A stretch of 64,000 nt of DNA from Garcia nutans (lineage: Eukaryota > Streptophyta > Magnoliopsida > Malpighiales > Euphorbiaceae): assembly GCA_947685225.1 (NCBI GenBank), contig CANTUV010000026.1, positions 59,233,501 to 59,297,500 of the forward strand. The letters run 5' to 3'. The position numbers and the translations under genes were made by a program. Positions 51,106 to 63,881 of this stretch are shown one piece after another (positions within the stretch are counted from its first letter, which is position 1; every line of letters starts with the position of its first letter). A model generated the notes under the pieces. It did no database searches. It had not been told where the DNA came from and saw nothing but the letters and a program-made list of their open reading frames with translations.

Positions 51106-54100
51106 ATGGATGCTACACAAACTTTAGTGGAAAAAGAAAATCGAGGTTTGTGTATTGCTGATAGTGCATCAACGCACACGATTCTTAAAGATAGAAAATA
51201 CTTTTCCCAATTGAAAATGGGAGAAAAATTTATTCATACTATATCTGGAAGGAAAAGAATTATTAAAGGCTCTGGAAGAGCAAGTATAATACTTTCAAGG
51301 GGAACGATTATTAATATTAATGGTGCATTATATTCCCCATTGTCTCACAGAAATTTATTAAGTTTTAAAGATATTCGCCTAAATGGATATCATATTGAGA
51401 CAAAAGATATGGATACTCAAGAATTTCTTTGTATTACAAGTACCATATCAAACAAAAAATGTGTATTAGAGGAACTACCTGCAGTTTCCTCTGGTTTATA
51501 CTATACTTGTATTCGCACAATTGAAATTAATATGATTGTAAACCAGAAGTTTACAAATCCAAGTGCATTTATTATTTGGCATGATCGATTAGGTCATCCT
51601 GGATCAATAATTATGCGAAAAATTATAGAATCTTCATGTGGACATCCATTGAAGAACCAAAAGATTCTTCAATCAAATGAATTTTTTTGTCCAGCTTGTT
51701 CTCAAGGGAAGTTGATTATTAGGCCATCGCCTAGTAAAATTCAAATTGAATTACCAGCGTTTTTAGAACGCATACATGGAGATGTTTGTGGACCAATTCA
51801 TCCACCTTGTGGATCATTTAGATATTTTATGGTCCTAATTGATGCATCCTCAAGATGGTCACATGTTTGCTTATTATCAACTCGAAATTTGGCATTTTCG
51901 ATATTGCTTGCTCAAATAATTCGTTTAAGAGCTCAATTTCCAGATTATTCTATTAAAACAATTCGTTTGGATAATGCTGGTGAATTTACATCTCAAGCCT
52001 TTAATGATTACTGCATGTCAATTGGAATTAAAGTTGAACATCCTGTTGCTCATGTTCACACTCAAAATGGTATGGCAGAATCATTCATTAAAAGATTGCA
52101 ATTAATTGCAAGGCTATTACTGATGAAAACAAAACTTCTTGTTTCTGCTTGGGGACATGCTATATTACATGCAGCATCACTTATTCGCATCAGGCCAACA
52201 AATTATCATAAATTCTCCCCTCTACAATTAGTTTTGGGTCAGGAACCAAATCTTTCCCATCTTCAAATTTTTGGATGTGCGGTTTATGTTCCAATTGCTC
52301 CACCACAACGCACAAAGATGGGCCCTCAAAGGAGGTTAAGGATATATGTTGAGTATGAATCTCCATCAATAATTAAATATTTAGAGCCTTTAACTGGAGA
52401 TTTATTTACGGCTAGATTTGCTGATTGTCATTTTGATGAGTCAGTTTTCCTAGCATTAGGGAGAGAAAATAAACATTTGAAAAAACAGATTAGTTGGAAA
52501 GAATTATTTTTATCTCATATGGATCCTCGCACTGGGCAATGTGAATTAGAAGTTCAAAAGATAATTCATTTACAAAATGTAACAAATCAATTGCCAGATT
52601 CATTTACTGATCCAAAAAGAGTAACTAAATCTTATGTTCCAGCTGAAAATGCTCATGTTAGAATTGTAGTCCCTGAAGGACAAGTTGCCCAAGCTAGTGA
52701 GTCTATTGCACACCAAAAACGTGGTAGACCAATCGGTTCCAAGGATAAAAATCCTAGAAAAAGAAAAGGAGCGAATGTTCAAAATGACCAAATTTCTGGA
52801 GAAAATGCTCTTGAAGAGCAATTTTTTGAGAAGAAACTTGACATTGTGGAAAAGTTTCCAGAAGAAACTCAGGTACCTGAAAATATTGAAAATGATGAGA
52901 TCTCAATAAATTATATCGTGTCTGGTCAAAAATGGAATCGAAGCCAAATAAACGTCGACAAAATATTTGCATACAATATAGCGCTAGATATTGTAAAAGA
53001 AGACGAGGATCTTGAACATAAGTCTATTGATGAATGTAGACGCAGAATTGATTGGCCAAAATGGAAAGATGCAATTGAGGCTGAATTGAAATCCCTTGAA
53101 AAGCGTAAAGTTTTTGGACCTGTTGTCCAAACGCCAATGAATATCAAGCCAGTGGGATATAAATGGGTTTTTTGTACGAAAGCGAAATGAAACTAATGAA
53201 ATTGTGAGATACAAAGCAAGACTTGTTGCCCAAGGTTTTTCACAAAAACCTGGCATTGACTATGAGAATACATATTCTCCTGTGGTGGATGTAATTACAC
53301 TAAGATATTTAATAAGTTTGGCAATTCATGAAAGTCTTGAAATGCATTTAATGGATGTTGTGACTGCCTATCTGTATGGCTCACTTGACAAAGATATCTA
53401 TATGAAAGTTCCTGAAGGATTTAAGTTGCCTGAAGCACAAAAGTTAAATTCTCGAGAAGTTTATTCCATTAAATTGAATAAAACTCTCTATGGATTAAAA
53501 CAATCTGGGCGAATGTAGTATAATCGTCTTAGTGAATATTTAATGAAAGAGAGCTATAAAAATGATGTTATATGTCCATGTGTTTTTATCAAAAGATTTG
53601 AATCCAGATTTACCATTGTTGCTGTCTATGTTGATGATCTAAATATCATTGGAACTTCAGAAGAGATATCTAAAACTGTGGATTTATTGAAAAAAGAATT
53701 TAAAATGAAAGTTCTCGGAAAGACAAAGTTTTGTCTTGGCTTGCAAATTAAGCATATTGCAGATGGTATTTTAGTCCATCAATCCACATATACAGCCAAG
53801 GTGTTAAAGCGGTTTTATATGGACAAAGCACATTCATTAAATTCTCCAATAGTTGTAAGGTCGCTTGATGAGAAAAAAGATCCTTTTCGACCTCGAGAAG
53901 ATGATGAAGAACTTCTTGGTCCAGAAGTACCATATCTTAGTGCAATAGGAGCATTGACATATCTTGCTAGTCATACTCGACCTGATATAGCATTTGCAGT
54001 AAACTTATTAGCAAGATATAGTTCTTCACCAACACGAAGACATTGGAATGGAGTTAAACATATTCTTCGATATCTTCGTGGTACAATGGACTTGGGTTTA

Positions 54101-54628
54101 TTTTATGCTAACACATCAAAGTCAGTTTTGATTGGTTATGCAGATGCAGGATATTTATCAGATCCACATAATGGTAGATCTCAAACAGGTTACTTATTTA
54201 CATATGGAGGTACAGCTATATCATTGCGATCTACAAAACAGACTATTGCTGCTACTTCTTCTAACCATGCAGATATTTTGGCCATCCATGAAGCAAGTCG
54301 AGAATGTGTTTGGTTGAGATTAGTAATTCAATATGTTCGAGGTACATGTGGTCAACATCCTCAAAAAGAACTCCCAACAGTTTTATATGAAGATAATGAT
54401 GCATGTATATACCAGTTAAAGGAAGGATTTATTAAAGGGGATAGAACAAAGCATATTTCACCAAAATTCTTCTTCACTCACGATCTTCAAAAGAATGGTG
54501 ATATTGATGTTCAACAAATTCGCTCAAGTGACAATCTTGCCGATTTATTCACGAAGTCGCTTCCTACAACAAGTTTTGAGAAATTGATGTACAAAATCGG
54601 AATGCGCGGACTCAAAGATCTCAAGTAA
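51106..54628 (+). pseudogene. copia pol polyprotein (protease, integrase, RT, RNase H), broken
   Basis: The first frame, 51106-53190, holds a protease-like start (CIADSASTHTIL), integrase HHCC (WHDRLGHPG ... CPACSQGK), core motifs (RIHGDVCGPI, RLDNAGEFTS, NGMAESFIKR) and a basic linker (KRGRPIGSKDKNPRKRK) typical of copia integrase tails. Reverse transcriptase starts at WPKWKDAIEAELKSL. One extra T in the T6 run at 53168-53173 shifts the frame after GYKWVF. It continues from 53174 as RYKARLVAQGFSQKPG to 53518, where TAG replaces the Trp codon in SGRMWYNRL. The rest (53519-54628) has YVDD, LGALTYLA-like and RPDIAF blocks, RNase H (YADAGY) and TKHISPKFF. So the element itself cannot currently make an active polyprotein. 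Confidence 0.92.
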
Positions 54629-54795
54629 TGTCTTCATGAGGGGGAGTAGAATACGCACTGCACTCTTTTTCCCTTTCAAGGTTTTTATCCCATTGGGTTT
54701 TTCTTTGTAAAAGTTTTTAATGAGGCAGTATGTTATCGCGTATTCATGTAGTTAGTAATATTTTTATGAATATTTTTAAAACATTCAAGGGGGAG

Positions 54796-54968
54796 TGTTA
54801 TAAATAAATGAATGTCTATTAGGTCCCACAGTCCATACATGTATTAGGATTTCTACTCTATAAATAGAGGAGTTCCCCATCAGTTTAATACTACGCTCAT
54901 ATCTCTTAGTCTATATTCTTCTTGTCCTCTTCTCTCTTGTCTCTTGCCTCTCCCTTTATTTTTCAACA
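54796..54968 (+). repeat. Right LTR of the copia element
   Basis: 173 bases, matching the left LTR with scattered substitutions (for example GGTCCCAC for GGTCTCAC, AGAGGAGTTCC for AGAGTAGTTTC) and a different short stretch before the terminal TCAACA. Confidence 0.93.
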
Positions 54969-54973
54969 ATATT

Positions 54974-55453
54974 TTATAATTGAAAATAATTTTAAAATAT
55001 AAAAAAAGTAACAAAAAAAAGTCATTTTCGCGGCACATCTCATTAGGTTCTTATCTGTTTTTTTGGAAGTAGAAAAACCAAGCAAATCTCGTTTCATTTC
55101 ATTCTAACAATTTTCTTTCCCTCTTCATCTTTCCTGAGAAAATTTCATGGAATCATCGGCACACCGTCGTCTCAAAACTGATTAGAAACATTTTTCTTTT
55201 CCTTTCGTTTTGTTTAAAAATTTAGATTAAAACTGAAAAACATTCTTTAAAAATAATTGAATTGAAGATAATAATTCTTCTTCCAAACAAATTTTTTCTA
55301 CTTCATAAGAAAAAAGTTAAATGTTTTTGGAAGAATTTATTTTCTTCTTTGCTTCCTTTCAATCTAATAATCAAACCAAAGGAATTGTTCCCCTGCTATT
55401 TGCACTAAAACATAATTGCCAGAGTTCTGAAACATCTCTTTTTGTATACTAAC
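54974..55453. other. Spacer between copia element and APP2 remnant
   Basis: AT-rich, with no sequence I can match to the missing last exon of aminopeptidase P (expected to encode a Trp-rich end after VWEKV). An open tail after exon 12 (55451-55364) is unlike the family. Confidence 0.45.
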
Positions 55454-58400
55454 CTTTTCCCAAACTTGTGAATGGTAATCATTAAGCCAATCAACTTCGA
55501 TAGCAGAGAGCAATGATAAGTCTACCAGTTTAGCCTGCAAAGGAACCAGTAAGAGGTTCATGACATAAGAAAGCTTATTGTCCCAGCACAAGTCCGATTT
55601 GGTTTATGACAAAATATATGAATTCCTAAAAAACATCAAAATTCACAAGAAGAAAGGTTAGTATTACTGGGCAATCATCGGCGTACCCGAATGGGGACAA
55701 AAGTGAGCTTTTCAAATCCCAATTATTCTGTTCCTCCAAATCTATTCGGGGTATCAACCTCTGTGACATGTTGTAGATTCTGAAAAAAGAGTAAACATAT
55801 TAAGCAGAGCTGCCATAAAAATAAACTCTTAAGACAATATTAGTCGCTATGGAGGCAAGAAAAAAAATGCATATATTTCAATCATTAGCAGAATGGTCAA
55901 CATAAACAACACAGATCAGCTGCCATCAACATAATCCAAATTGTCTGCACAAAAAAAGGTCAAGGACAAAAGTACGCAGAGAACGGGAAATGGACTCTTA
56001 ACTGCCAACAAGAATCATTAGCAACTAAACATAAACAACAAAGATGAGCCAACCTTTCATATAATCCAAATTATTTGTGCAAAACAAAGGCCAAGGAGAG
56101 AAGTTCAGAAATGTGCTCAGTACAAAAAATATATGCAAGGCACACACACACGTCAAGTGTGTCAATTATTGATAAATCAACTTAGCGAAGCTCGAATTCG
56201 ATATGGGTTGAGATAGGTTGATGAATACTCTTCCTACATTAAGTGTGCCCAAAAGATCACAAATGGAAGAATGAGAATTGGAATTTGTTTTGACCTTATA
56301 GCAACAAAGATGTCTACTCCCTAATGATGCCATGGTTTCCAAGGATCTAAAAAACTCCTCCAGTTTTTTCAACAATATCAGGAACTTTGTTTTCTTCAAA
56401 CATAATTGGTAATGTCAAAATATCATAAACAACCACCAAATATACAGATCCTCTCTACTCTCTTTTCTATCACCACTTAACTTCTGTTAGAATGCCTGAT
56501 GCTTCACAAGAATCGCATTAAGGACCAAAACCCAGAAAGCCAGATAACCAAATTAACATCAATTAGAAGTTAGTGATCCTCAGAATTAAGCATCCAGCAG
56601 CATCGTAGCCAAATTGAATTTTTAAAAGTATATCACTCTAGCTGAAACTACTACAGTACCTCAATCCGAATACCAAAAGAATGGCCTTCATAGTATCCTG
56701 GTTCATTGCTTACTATCATGCCTTTTAACAAGGGAGTTGTATTTCCATAACGAAAGCTAATACTTTGAGGACCTTCATGAACATTTAATGCAGCTCCTAC
56801 ACCATGTCCAATCCCTGAAGATTGAAGGAGAAGGACGGATATGAGTTGAAATTTTATTGTCCCCTTGACTACAGCCTCACATTTTGACCTTACAAAAATT
56901 ACCCAATCAGATAATGTCAAAATAAAGGCAGAACAAGTACCATGTCGGTAGTCAAGCCCTATCTTCCAGAAAGAAGAGCGAGCAAATGCATGCAACACCA
57001 AGCCAGGTGTATTTCCTGGAAATACAGCCTGATCAAGAGCTATATGACCCTGCAATTCACAACTGTATCAGAAAAATATGATCTTTAAAAGCCAAAATTG
57101 GTCATAATTAAAGGGAAAAAAAGAAAAAGGAACGTTGAAGATGTGGTCAATGCATGTCGCACACATTGAGGAAAGGCATTTTTTTTTACATAAATATCTC
57201 CAACAAGCAATTCTCTGACCTACAATACCATATAAGACTTTCTCCAAAACAACCGTCCCGTATTGACTCATGGACTATCTATCACAGACAAGACAAATCC
57301 AAAAAGGCTCAACACTTGCAGAACTCTGGTGAAGCATCCTTTTTCATATGCAGTAGGTTCACCAAAGTGCACTGTCCTGGTTATGTCAGTTGTTCCATCA
57401 ACATACTGAGCTCCACTGTCTAATAGAAAGAGTTTCTTTCTATCCACAACACTACAGGTCTCTGGTTCAGGTTTGTAGTGTATGATAGCACCATTTGCTC
57501 CAGAACCTGTAAGATTATCATAGCAGTGAACATAGAAGTTGGAAAACTGGCTAAAAATAATTGCTAATAGCGATTTGCAAGAGAATACTGAAGCTAGATA
57601 TACCACTTATTGTATCAAAGCTAGTATCCAAAAAAACAGCCTGCTTTGAACGGAATTCAAGAAATTTATCTGCAACATCTACCTCCGTCAGTTTCACATC
57701 CTTGTGAATTTCCTCTTCCAGCCAGGCCCAAAGTTGTGCTAGAGCAGCTGCATCCCTGCATATTAAATATCCTAATAACCATGCATATCAGAAAGTTCTT
57801 GTTAAATATTCATTTGATAACTGACAGCAGGCTGACTGAACATGGAAGAGCCATATACTACTCAAGAAGAGAGCGGACATGCATGTCCATGATGAACATG
57901 GAGCAATGCACACTTTTTTAACCAAACTCCATTAAAAGAATGAAATTTTTCTGTCAGAAGTCAACACACAACTTTGCTTGATCTACTCATGTGGTCATCC
58001 TCTAAGAGAGATTACGGTTGATGAACTTAACCATATGATACCAATGTATAGCGCTGATAGCATCCATAAATTAAAAAGTAAAAAAGTGAAAAAAAAAGCT
58101 TTTAACTAAAATGTAAAATGGTCCACACAAGAATGAACAATAAGAATAAGGACAAGCAATAAAATCAAATCAGCACAGGCTAACAAATAGCATCAATGGT
58201 TTCGTCAGAGCTTTTGTACAAATTCCAAAACTGCTAGGAAAATTTGGTCACAGAACAATAACTCCATTTCAAATCTCATATTTATGAACATACCATTTCA
58301 TGCAAATCATGTTCCAAGAAGAGAAGTAATTACCTTAAGTGGCAATTCCGCATGCCTTCTAACTCGACCTGATTTTTCAATGCTTTTGCCAGAGATATAG

Positions 58401-61246
58401 GTGATGCCTTATAAACTCCAGAAGGTCCCCATGATTGACTGTTGAAGCTATTAGAAATCTTATTCCTATCATTATTTTTATTTCCAAGGTTCTCAAGGTA
58501 CCTATCAGAGGCAGACTTTTAGGTGTTGACTACAGCAGCATTCACAGGCGATGTATCTATCCAAAGTTCAACCCCTTGTGCAGCCAGCCTGAGACAGGAA
58601 ACCATATTTCAAAATACAGTTAAAAGCAAGTTCACCAATTCGAATGAGAGGGCAAGTCTAAAGTCACTCCAAAAACAAAACACAGGTGTGCTAAAGCAAG
58701 CTATCCATCTGCATGAGCATCAATTTGCATGTTATGAAATATGGCATGGTTCATTTTTCTCATGGGAACCAGTTTTTAGTCACATCTTACCCAGGTGAAG
58801 ATTGAAATAAAGCAATGCTATTTCCCTGTCACAAAGGCACATGCTTATGTGCACAAGTGAAACTAGATGACAGAAGGAAATCTGCTCTTTCAAAATGACA
58901 AAAGTGGAAACTGGAACCTCTTCCTAAAAGAATGCAATAATTTTGGAAAAAAATCACCCCAGATAAATCATAAAAAGCTAGGAAACTTACCTTTCTACTT
59001 CAGAAAGGATGGCATCATAAGGCCTCAATTCAACTCCCGCATTCTTCAAATGATCTAACACTTCAGGTGTGACTTTAGAATTGTCCACAAATAGTTTGGC
59101 TCCCTCAATCTCCACTGTTAAGTATGCATACATAACAGGTGAATGAGGTAAATCGCCTCCTCTCTGCAAGAAGCATAAAATATATTCTCAATTTGCACAA
59201 GTTGGGTGAACTATTCCAAATTCTAGGTATACAACAACATTGCCATTGCCCTAGACTACTTCTGTTGTAGCAAAAATTCCAAAATTGTAGACAAAGGACA
59301 TATAACATCCCCAGGTATTATCCCCAATTTATGTAAAACTAAAATTGTCCAAAAATATTGGTCTGAAAGTATTACCAAGTTCAGCAGCCAAGCAATTTCA
59401 TTGAGCATGGAAATAACAATTGTGGATGAACCAGCATCAAGCAGCTGGGATCTCAAGAAAGACAACTTTGATGCTACATCCATGCCTGCATATTTTAGGT
59501 CATGTAATCTAATCGGTTTGTTTGGAGGCTTTGGCCTTTGATTCCTTCCATACTTCATCCACAAGATTCAAATCATACAGGTAAATCAACTTGTGATTCT
59601 TCTTAGCTATAGCCTCCTTCAACTCCTCAGCAGCATCAAAAGAAAAAAGAAACCGCCCCTTCAGGAAGTCAGACAAGGTGGCATCATATATTTGGAGGAA
59701 TGAAGAATGAAAAAGGAGAAGCAAATGCATACTTCCATTAGTATTCAGATGTAACCAATTATAAAAAAATTTAAGAAAATCAATTAATTAATAACAATTC
59801 AAAACACCAAAAAATACATGGAGAGAGAGATATTGATCAACCAACCATAATCCATGGCATATATAATGAAAAATAAACATTCAGCAAGTGCTTAACAAGT
59901 GTAAGAAAAAGCACACATTGAAAAGTGAAATCATTTGCAAGTAGCCGAAATTATTATTTAAACAAAAAATTTTGCTCCATAAAGGAACCTAAGGGGAAAA
60001 AATGAGTTGATGGATCAATTCAAAGAGTTGAGAAATTGCTCACAGGATCAATGCCAACTTTGGCTCCAGGAGGCAAGACATCAGTAAGCCATTCAATTGT
60101 AGTTGGGACTCCAAGATTAGCAGCCCGCATGAGGGTCCAATTAGAGTTCAACTGCTTCTGAGCCTAAGCATAGGAGAAATTTTTATTTCCAGCTATTAGC
60201 AAAACACAGTACCCACTTTCAATTAACAAAGAGAGCTCAAAAAAGGAAAGAAAAAAAAAACATAAAAGTATCCACTTTCAATTAACAAAAAAGAGTTAAA
60301 AAAAAAAGCATCATAGAAACTTGGCCCTGTAATAGAAGTATGCTAGTAGCACAAAGGGCGAGTGCAGCAACATAAAAAGGAGTAAGGGTGAATATTAAAT
60401 GCATATTCTTCTCAAACCTGAAGAAAATAACGACCATCTGTCCAAAGAGCTGCTTTCTCCCTTGTGACAACAGCAGTGCCAGCACTACCGGTAAACCCGG
60501 ATATATAAGCCCCCCGCATATAACATTCAGCAATGAATTCACTCTATCATCGGCAAGTAAATTAGAAATTATTAAAAGAAACATCTAAAAGCTTTATAAA
60601 ACTCAATCAATAAAATCCTAAATGCCAAAACTCATTTCCAAAGACCATGAAATTGAATATAATTCAACAATCACACTCAGTACAATAGAAAAAAAAATTC
60701 CAATGATGAATGATACTCAGAACCATCTCAGTTTTTACAAGTAAAAATGTTTTTAAAAAAAACAGAGTTCTTTAAAAAAAATGCTTGAATACAATATCAA
60801 CCCATCTCAATTCAAATAAAAAAAACAAAATAAATAAATTTAAAGGATTAGACCGTAAAGATCCCACAATTGCACAAAATAGGCGAAAACTCAGGTGAGA
60901 AAAGAACCTGATGAGCATCTTGAGAAGGGATAATATAGGCGTCGATGCCAATACCAGGCTTGGAGAACAGCTCACGGAGAGCACGTAGCTTCTCATCCGG
61001 TTCGGACTTATCGGTGCGGCTCCTGCGAATTTGAGAAGAAGGCTTGGCTTTGATAGAACTGCAATTTTTTATTAAAAGAGGGAAACTGGTGAAATTAGTA
61101 CAGAATCTGGGGTGAGTTGTGATATTCAAAAAAATGGACCTTGAAATTGAGCTAGAAAGAAACTGAGAGTAAAGAGAACGAGAAGATTGTGTAAGAGATG
61201 CTGAGAAAGAAAGAGGCTGCATCATGGGCGATGCCAGTGAGTGCAT
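55454..61246 (-). pseudogene. APP2: Aminopeptidase P2 (M24B, chloroplast type), decayed
   Basis: Twelve exons on the minus strand: 61246-60908, 60543-60418, 60163-60044, 59658-59376, 59163-58991, 58588-58334, 57755-57604, 57506-57316, 57049-56941, 56814-56660, 55779-55687 and 55534-55454. The start MHSLASPMMQPLSFSAS fits a transit peptide. Motifs include AYISGFTGSAGTAVVT, WTDGRYFLQ and the metal ligands in LLDSGAQYVDGTTDITRT, GHGVGAALNVHEGP and NEPGYYEGHSFGIRIE. The family removes N-terminal residues before proline. Lesions: an extra A (plus-strand TTT 59537-59539) after DEVWKES; TAA for Tyr at 58519-58521; TAA for Tyr in GGTEYLGFEKL at 55723-55725; and no last exon found. Exon 4 uses AG|GGGCGG because the expected acceptor reads GCGG. 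Catalytic residues are otherwise present. Confidence 0.9.
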
Positions 61247-61523
61247 AGTATCAAAATGCAATCTTGCACCGAGAGAGAAGATGAGGTCTGTTTTCTGAAG
61301 GAATACTACTTTGCACTTTGCAGAGCGACAATATGAAATTTGAACGTGATGGAGATGGTAAACGACAACGTTCAAAGTAAAGATAGGATTCGTATAACTT
61401 TAAATACGGTGTCGTTTGAGTGAATCTTCAGTCTTCAAAAAGTTCGCACTTCCAAATACTTCCTGCGATCTTTTTATGGATATCTAGCCCAAAAACGTCT
61501 TTCCCGATTTCGTAGTTTCATCG
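61247..61523. promoter_or_regulatory. Shared head-to-head promoter region of APP2 and AXR4
   Basis: Only 277 bases separate the two divergent start codons, so both promoters and 5' UTRs must overlap here unless transcription starts inside a gene. I see no clear TATA box, which is common for such compact bidirectional promoters in plants. Confidence 0.6.
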
Positions 61524-63881
61524 ATGGCAATAATCACAGAAGAGCCAGAACCGGGGCCACGGCTTCGTAAAGCCAGAAAGGAACCAACTTTACCACCAGA
61601 AATCTCAAAACCCAAACCAGAGACCCAAAAGCAGACACGAAACAACCCATTCATTTTCTGGTTTTATTTCACTCTTTCAGTGTCACTAATCACTCTTTCA
61701 ACTATCATTCTCTCCTCTCTCTCTTGCTCATCAGATCCCAGATCCTTTTTCCTCTCTCTTTCCACTCCTCTACGCCACCATTACTCAAAAGGCCGTACCA
61801 TAAAAGTCCAGCTCGGCCAGAACCTACCACCCACTGAGATTTTCGCAGTGGAAAGTGGAAACAAAGGTTATGCGACTGAGAAGGTACTGATTCTTCATGG
61901 GTTGGGGCTCAGTTCTTTTTCTTTTAGGAAAGTGATTGACTTTCTGGGCTCCAAAGATATTCATGGGGTTGTGTTTGATTTACCTGGTAATGGATTCTCT
62001 GATAAATCAGTGGAGGTGCTTGAGGAGAGAGGAAATGGGGTTTTAGAGAGGTTACTTGATGCCTATGCTTTGATTAAAGAGAAGGGTTTGTTCTGGGCTT
62101 TTGATAATATGGTTGAAACTGGTGAGATTCCTTATCAAGAAATTCTATCCCATTATAGTAACTTAAAAGCTGCTGATAAGCCTATTGCATTGGGCAGTGA
62201 AGAGATGGGCAGAGTTTTGGAGCAAGTGATTGAAACATTGGGGTTAGCTCCTGTGCATTTGGTTTTGCATGATTCAAGCTTAGGAATGGTAGCAAATTGG
62301 TTGCTGGAGAACTCAAAGTTGGTTAGAAGTGTCAATCTTGTAGATACTGGGTCAGGACCAGCTTTGCCTTTGTGGGTTCTGAAAATACCAGTAATCAGAG
62401 AGGTCGCTTTGGGGTCAAATTTTGCATATGGTAGGTTGATTCACTTGTGCTGTTCAAAAGAGATTGGTGGTATGGATTTGGAGGCACATAGAGTGATTTT
62501 GAAAGGAAGGGATGGCAGGAGAGCTATTGTGGATACAGAAAGAAAGTTGAATTATAGCTTTAATGTAGCAGAATGGGGTAGCTTGGATGGAATAAAGGAA
62601 CTGCCAATTCAGGTGATTTGGTCTAATAGTTGGTCCAAAGAATGGACTGAGGAGGGGCGTAGGGTAGCTGAGGCACTTCCTCAAGCAAAATTTGTTTTGC
62701 ACTATGGCGGGCGTTGGCCTCAGGTGAGGATTTTTATATTATTCTTTTTCCATGAAAAAAAGTGTATTTTAGGACAAATTTGCCAATAGTGAGCTGCATT
62801 TGGATTTGTTATATGCATCATTTTATTGAATGATGCTTGGTAATGTTGATTCTGGAAGCAATTTAACAGCAAACTCAACTTCATTTTAGTGAGGATGAAT
62901 CTGAGGTCTTGACTGTTTTGACTGTTCATTCACATGTAGAAATTATATATGACATATGATCATAATTTTGATCGGTAAATGTATCCAATTCTTGAATCAT
63001 TGGTCACTAATTATCATGTGGGATTGGATGTTTAGTAATTGGATTATTGTAGCATAGCTCTCAAGGACAATTGAGTAGCATGTCGAATGTATTTGGAGTC
63101 GATTTGAATGAGTGATCGTTAGGTATTATCTTATGTACAAGTCATACTTAATGAGGAAAAATTGAAAAGTTTCTGCATGCACGAGATTGATTCCAGGTTC
63201 TGTGTTGTTATTTTCATTATATCTCCTCCATTGTTTCTGAGTTAATGTCAGATTTACATGTCCTGTCACTTTCAGTAAAGTCCTCCTGTTTGAACGCCTA
63301 GTTGCAGATTATGAACCTGCCTCAAAAATTTTGAGTCGTTGAAGACCTCTTAGATTTAGTATAAGATTGTCATTAAATAGTAAGCTTTCAACATGATTTA
63401 CACAATTTTATCATGAAAAGAATAGACTTGATGCTGCCTTCTGTGACAACTCGTTCAACTGAAACATGAATTAAGGAATGAATTTCTCCTTAGAAGGAAG
63501 CAGAGAAATTGGCTTTGTCTGTTAAAGATTATAATTGGCTGAGGGAATGGAGTCTCTGTATATAATATTCATGAGGTCCATCCCTGCATTTGAAACGAAA
63601 TTCAATTGTGTTCCTATTCTTGGTGATTTCAGGAAGATGCTGCAGATGAGCTAGCTGAGAATATTTTCAAGTTTGTATCCTCTTTACCAAAATCGGTTAG
63701 GAAAGTCGAAGAGGAACCTGTTCCAGAGCATATTCAAAAACTGCTTGATGAAGCAAAAGATGGTGGCCGTGATCACCATCATCATGGTCATGGTGGCCAT
63801 GATCACCATCACGGTCATGCTCATATGCATGCAGCTGGCTACATGGATGCGTATGGGCTTGGCCATGGATGGGGCACTTGA
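61524..63881 (+). CDS. AXR4: AUXIN RESISTANT 4 (AXR4), ER alpha/beta-hydrolase-fold accessory protein
   Basis: Two exons, 61524-62723 and 63633-63881 (TGA), joined in phase 0; 482 aa. The N-terminus is cytosolic and charged, followed by one membrane segment (about 43-67, FIFWFYFTLSVSLITLSTIIL). The lumenal part has an alpha/beta-hydrolase fold: KVLILHGLGLSSFSFRK, VVFDLPGNGFSDKS and LVLHDSSLGMVANWLL, where the usual nucleophile elbow is altered, so catalysis is doubtful. The end is histidine-rich (DHHHHGHGGHDHHHGHAHMH). In Arabidopsis AXR4 sits in the ER and is needed for correct delivery of the auxin importer AUX1 to the plasma membrane. Frame and splice sites are intact. Confidence 0.94.

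Larger units (their letters stand above)
50890..54968 (+). mobile_element. Ty1/copia LTR retrotransposon lacking gag
   Basis: Full element of about 4.08 kb with both LTRs (50890-51066 and 54796-54968), TG...CA ends, and a perfect 5-bp target-site duplication ATATT (50885-50889 and 54969-54973). A polypurine tract CAAGGGGGAG (54786-54795) sits right before the right LTR. The coding part begins only 40 bases after the left LTR and starts directly in protease; no gag or CCHC zinc knuckle is seen. Order is protease, integrase, reverse transcriptase, RNase H, which is the copia arrangement. The two LTRs differ at several sites and in an indel near their ends, so insertion is not brand new. The missing gag makes it non-autonomous. 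Confidence 0.95.

Noticed and set aside
52600..53256. Antisense frames across the copia pol region
   Set aside because: Shadows of the well-supported sense polyprotein.
59509..59730. Extra N-terminal coding of APP2 exon 4 upstream of 59658
   Set aside because: Family alignment needs exon 4 to follow GAKVGIDP directly; the upstream stretch is intron.
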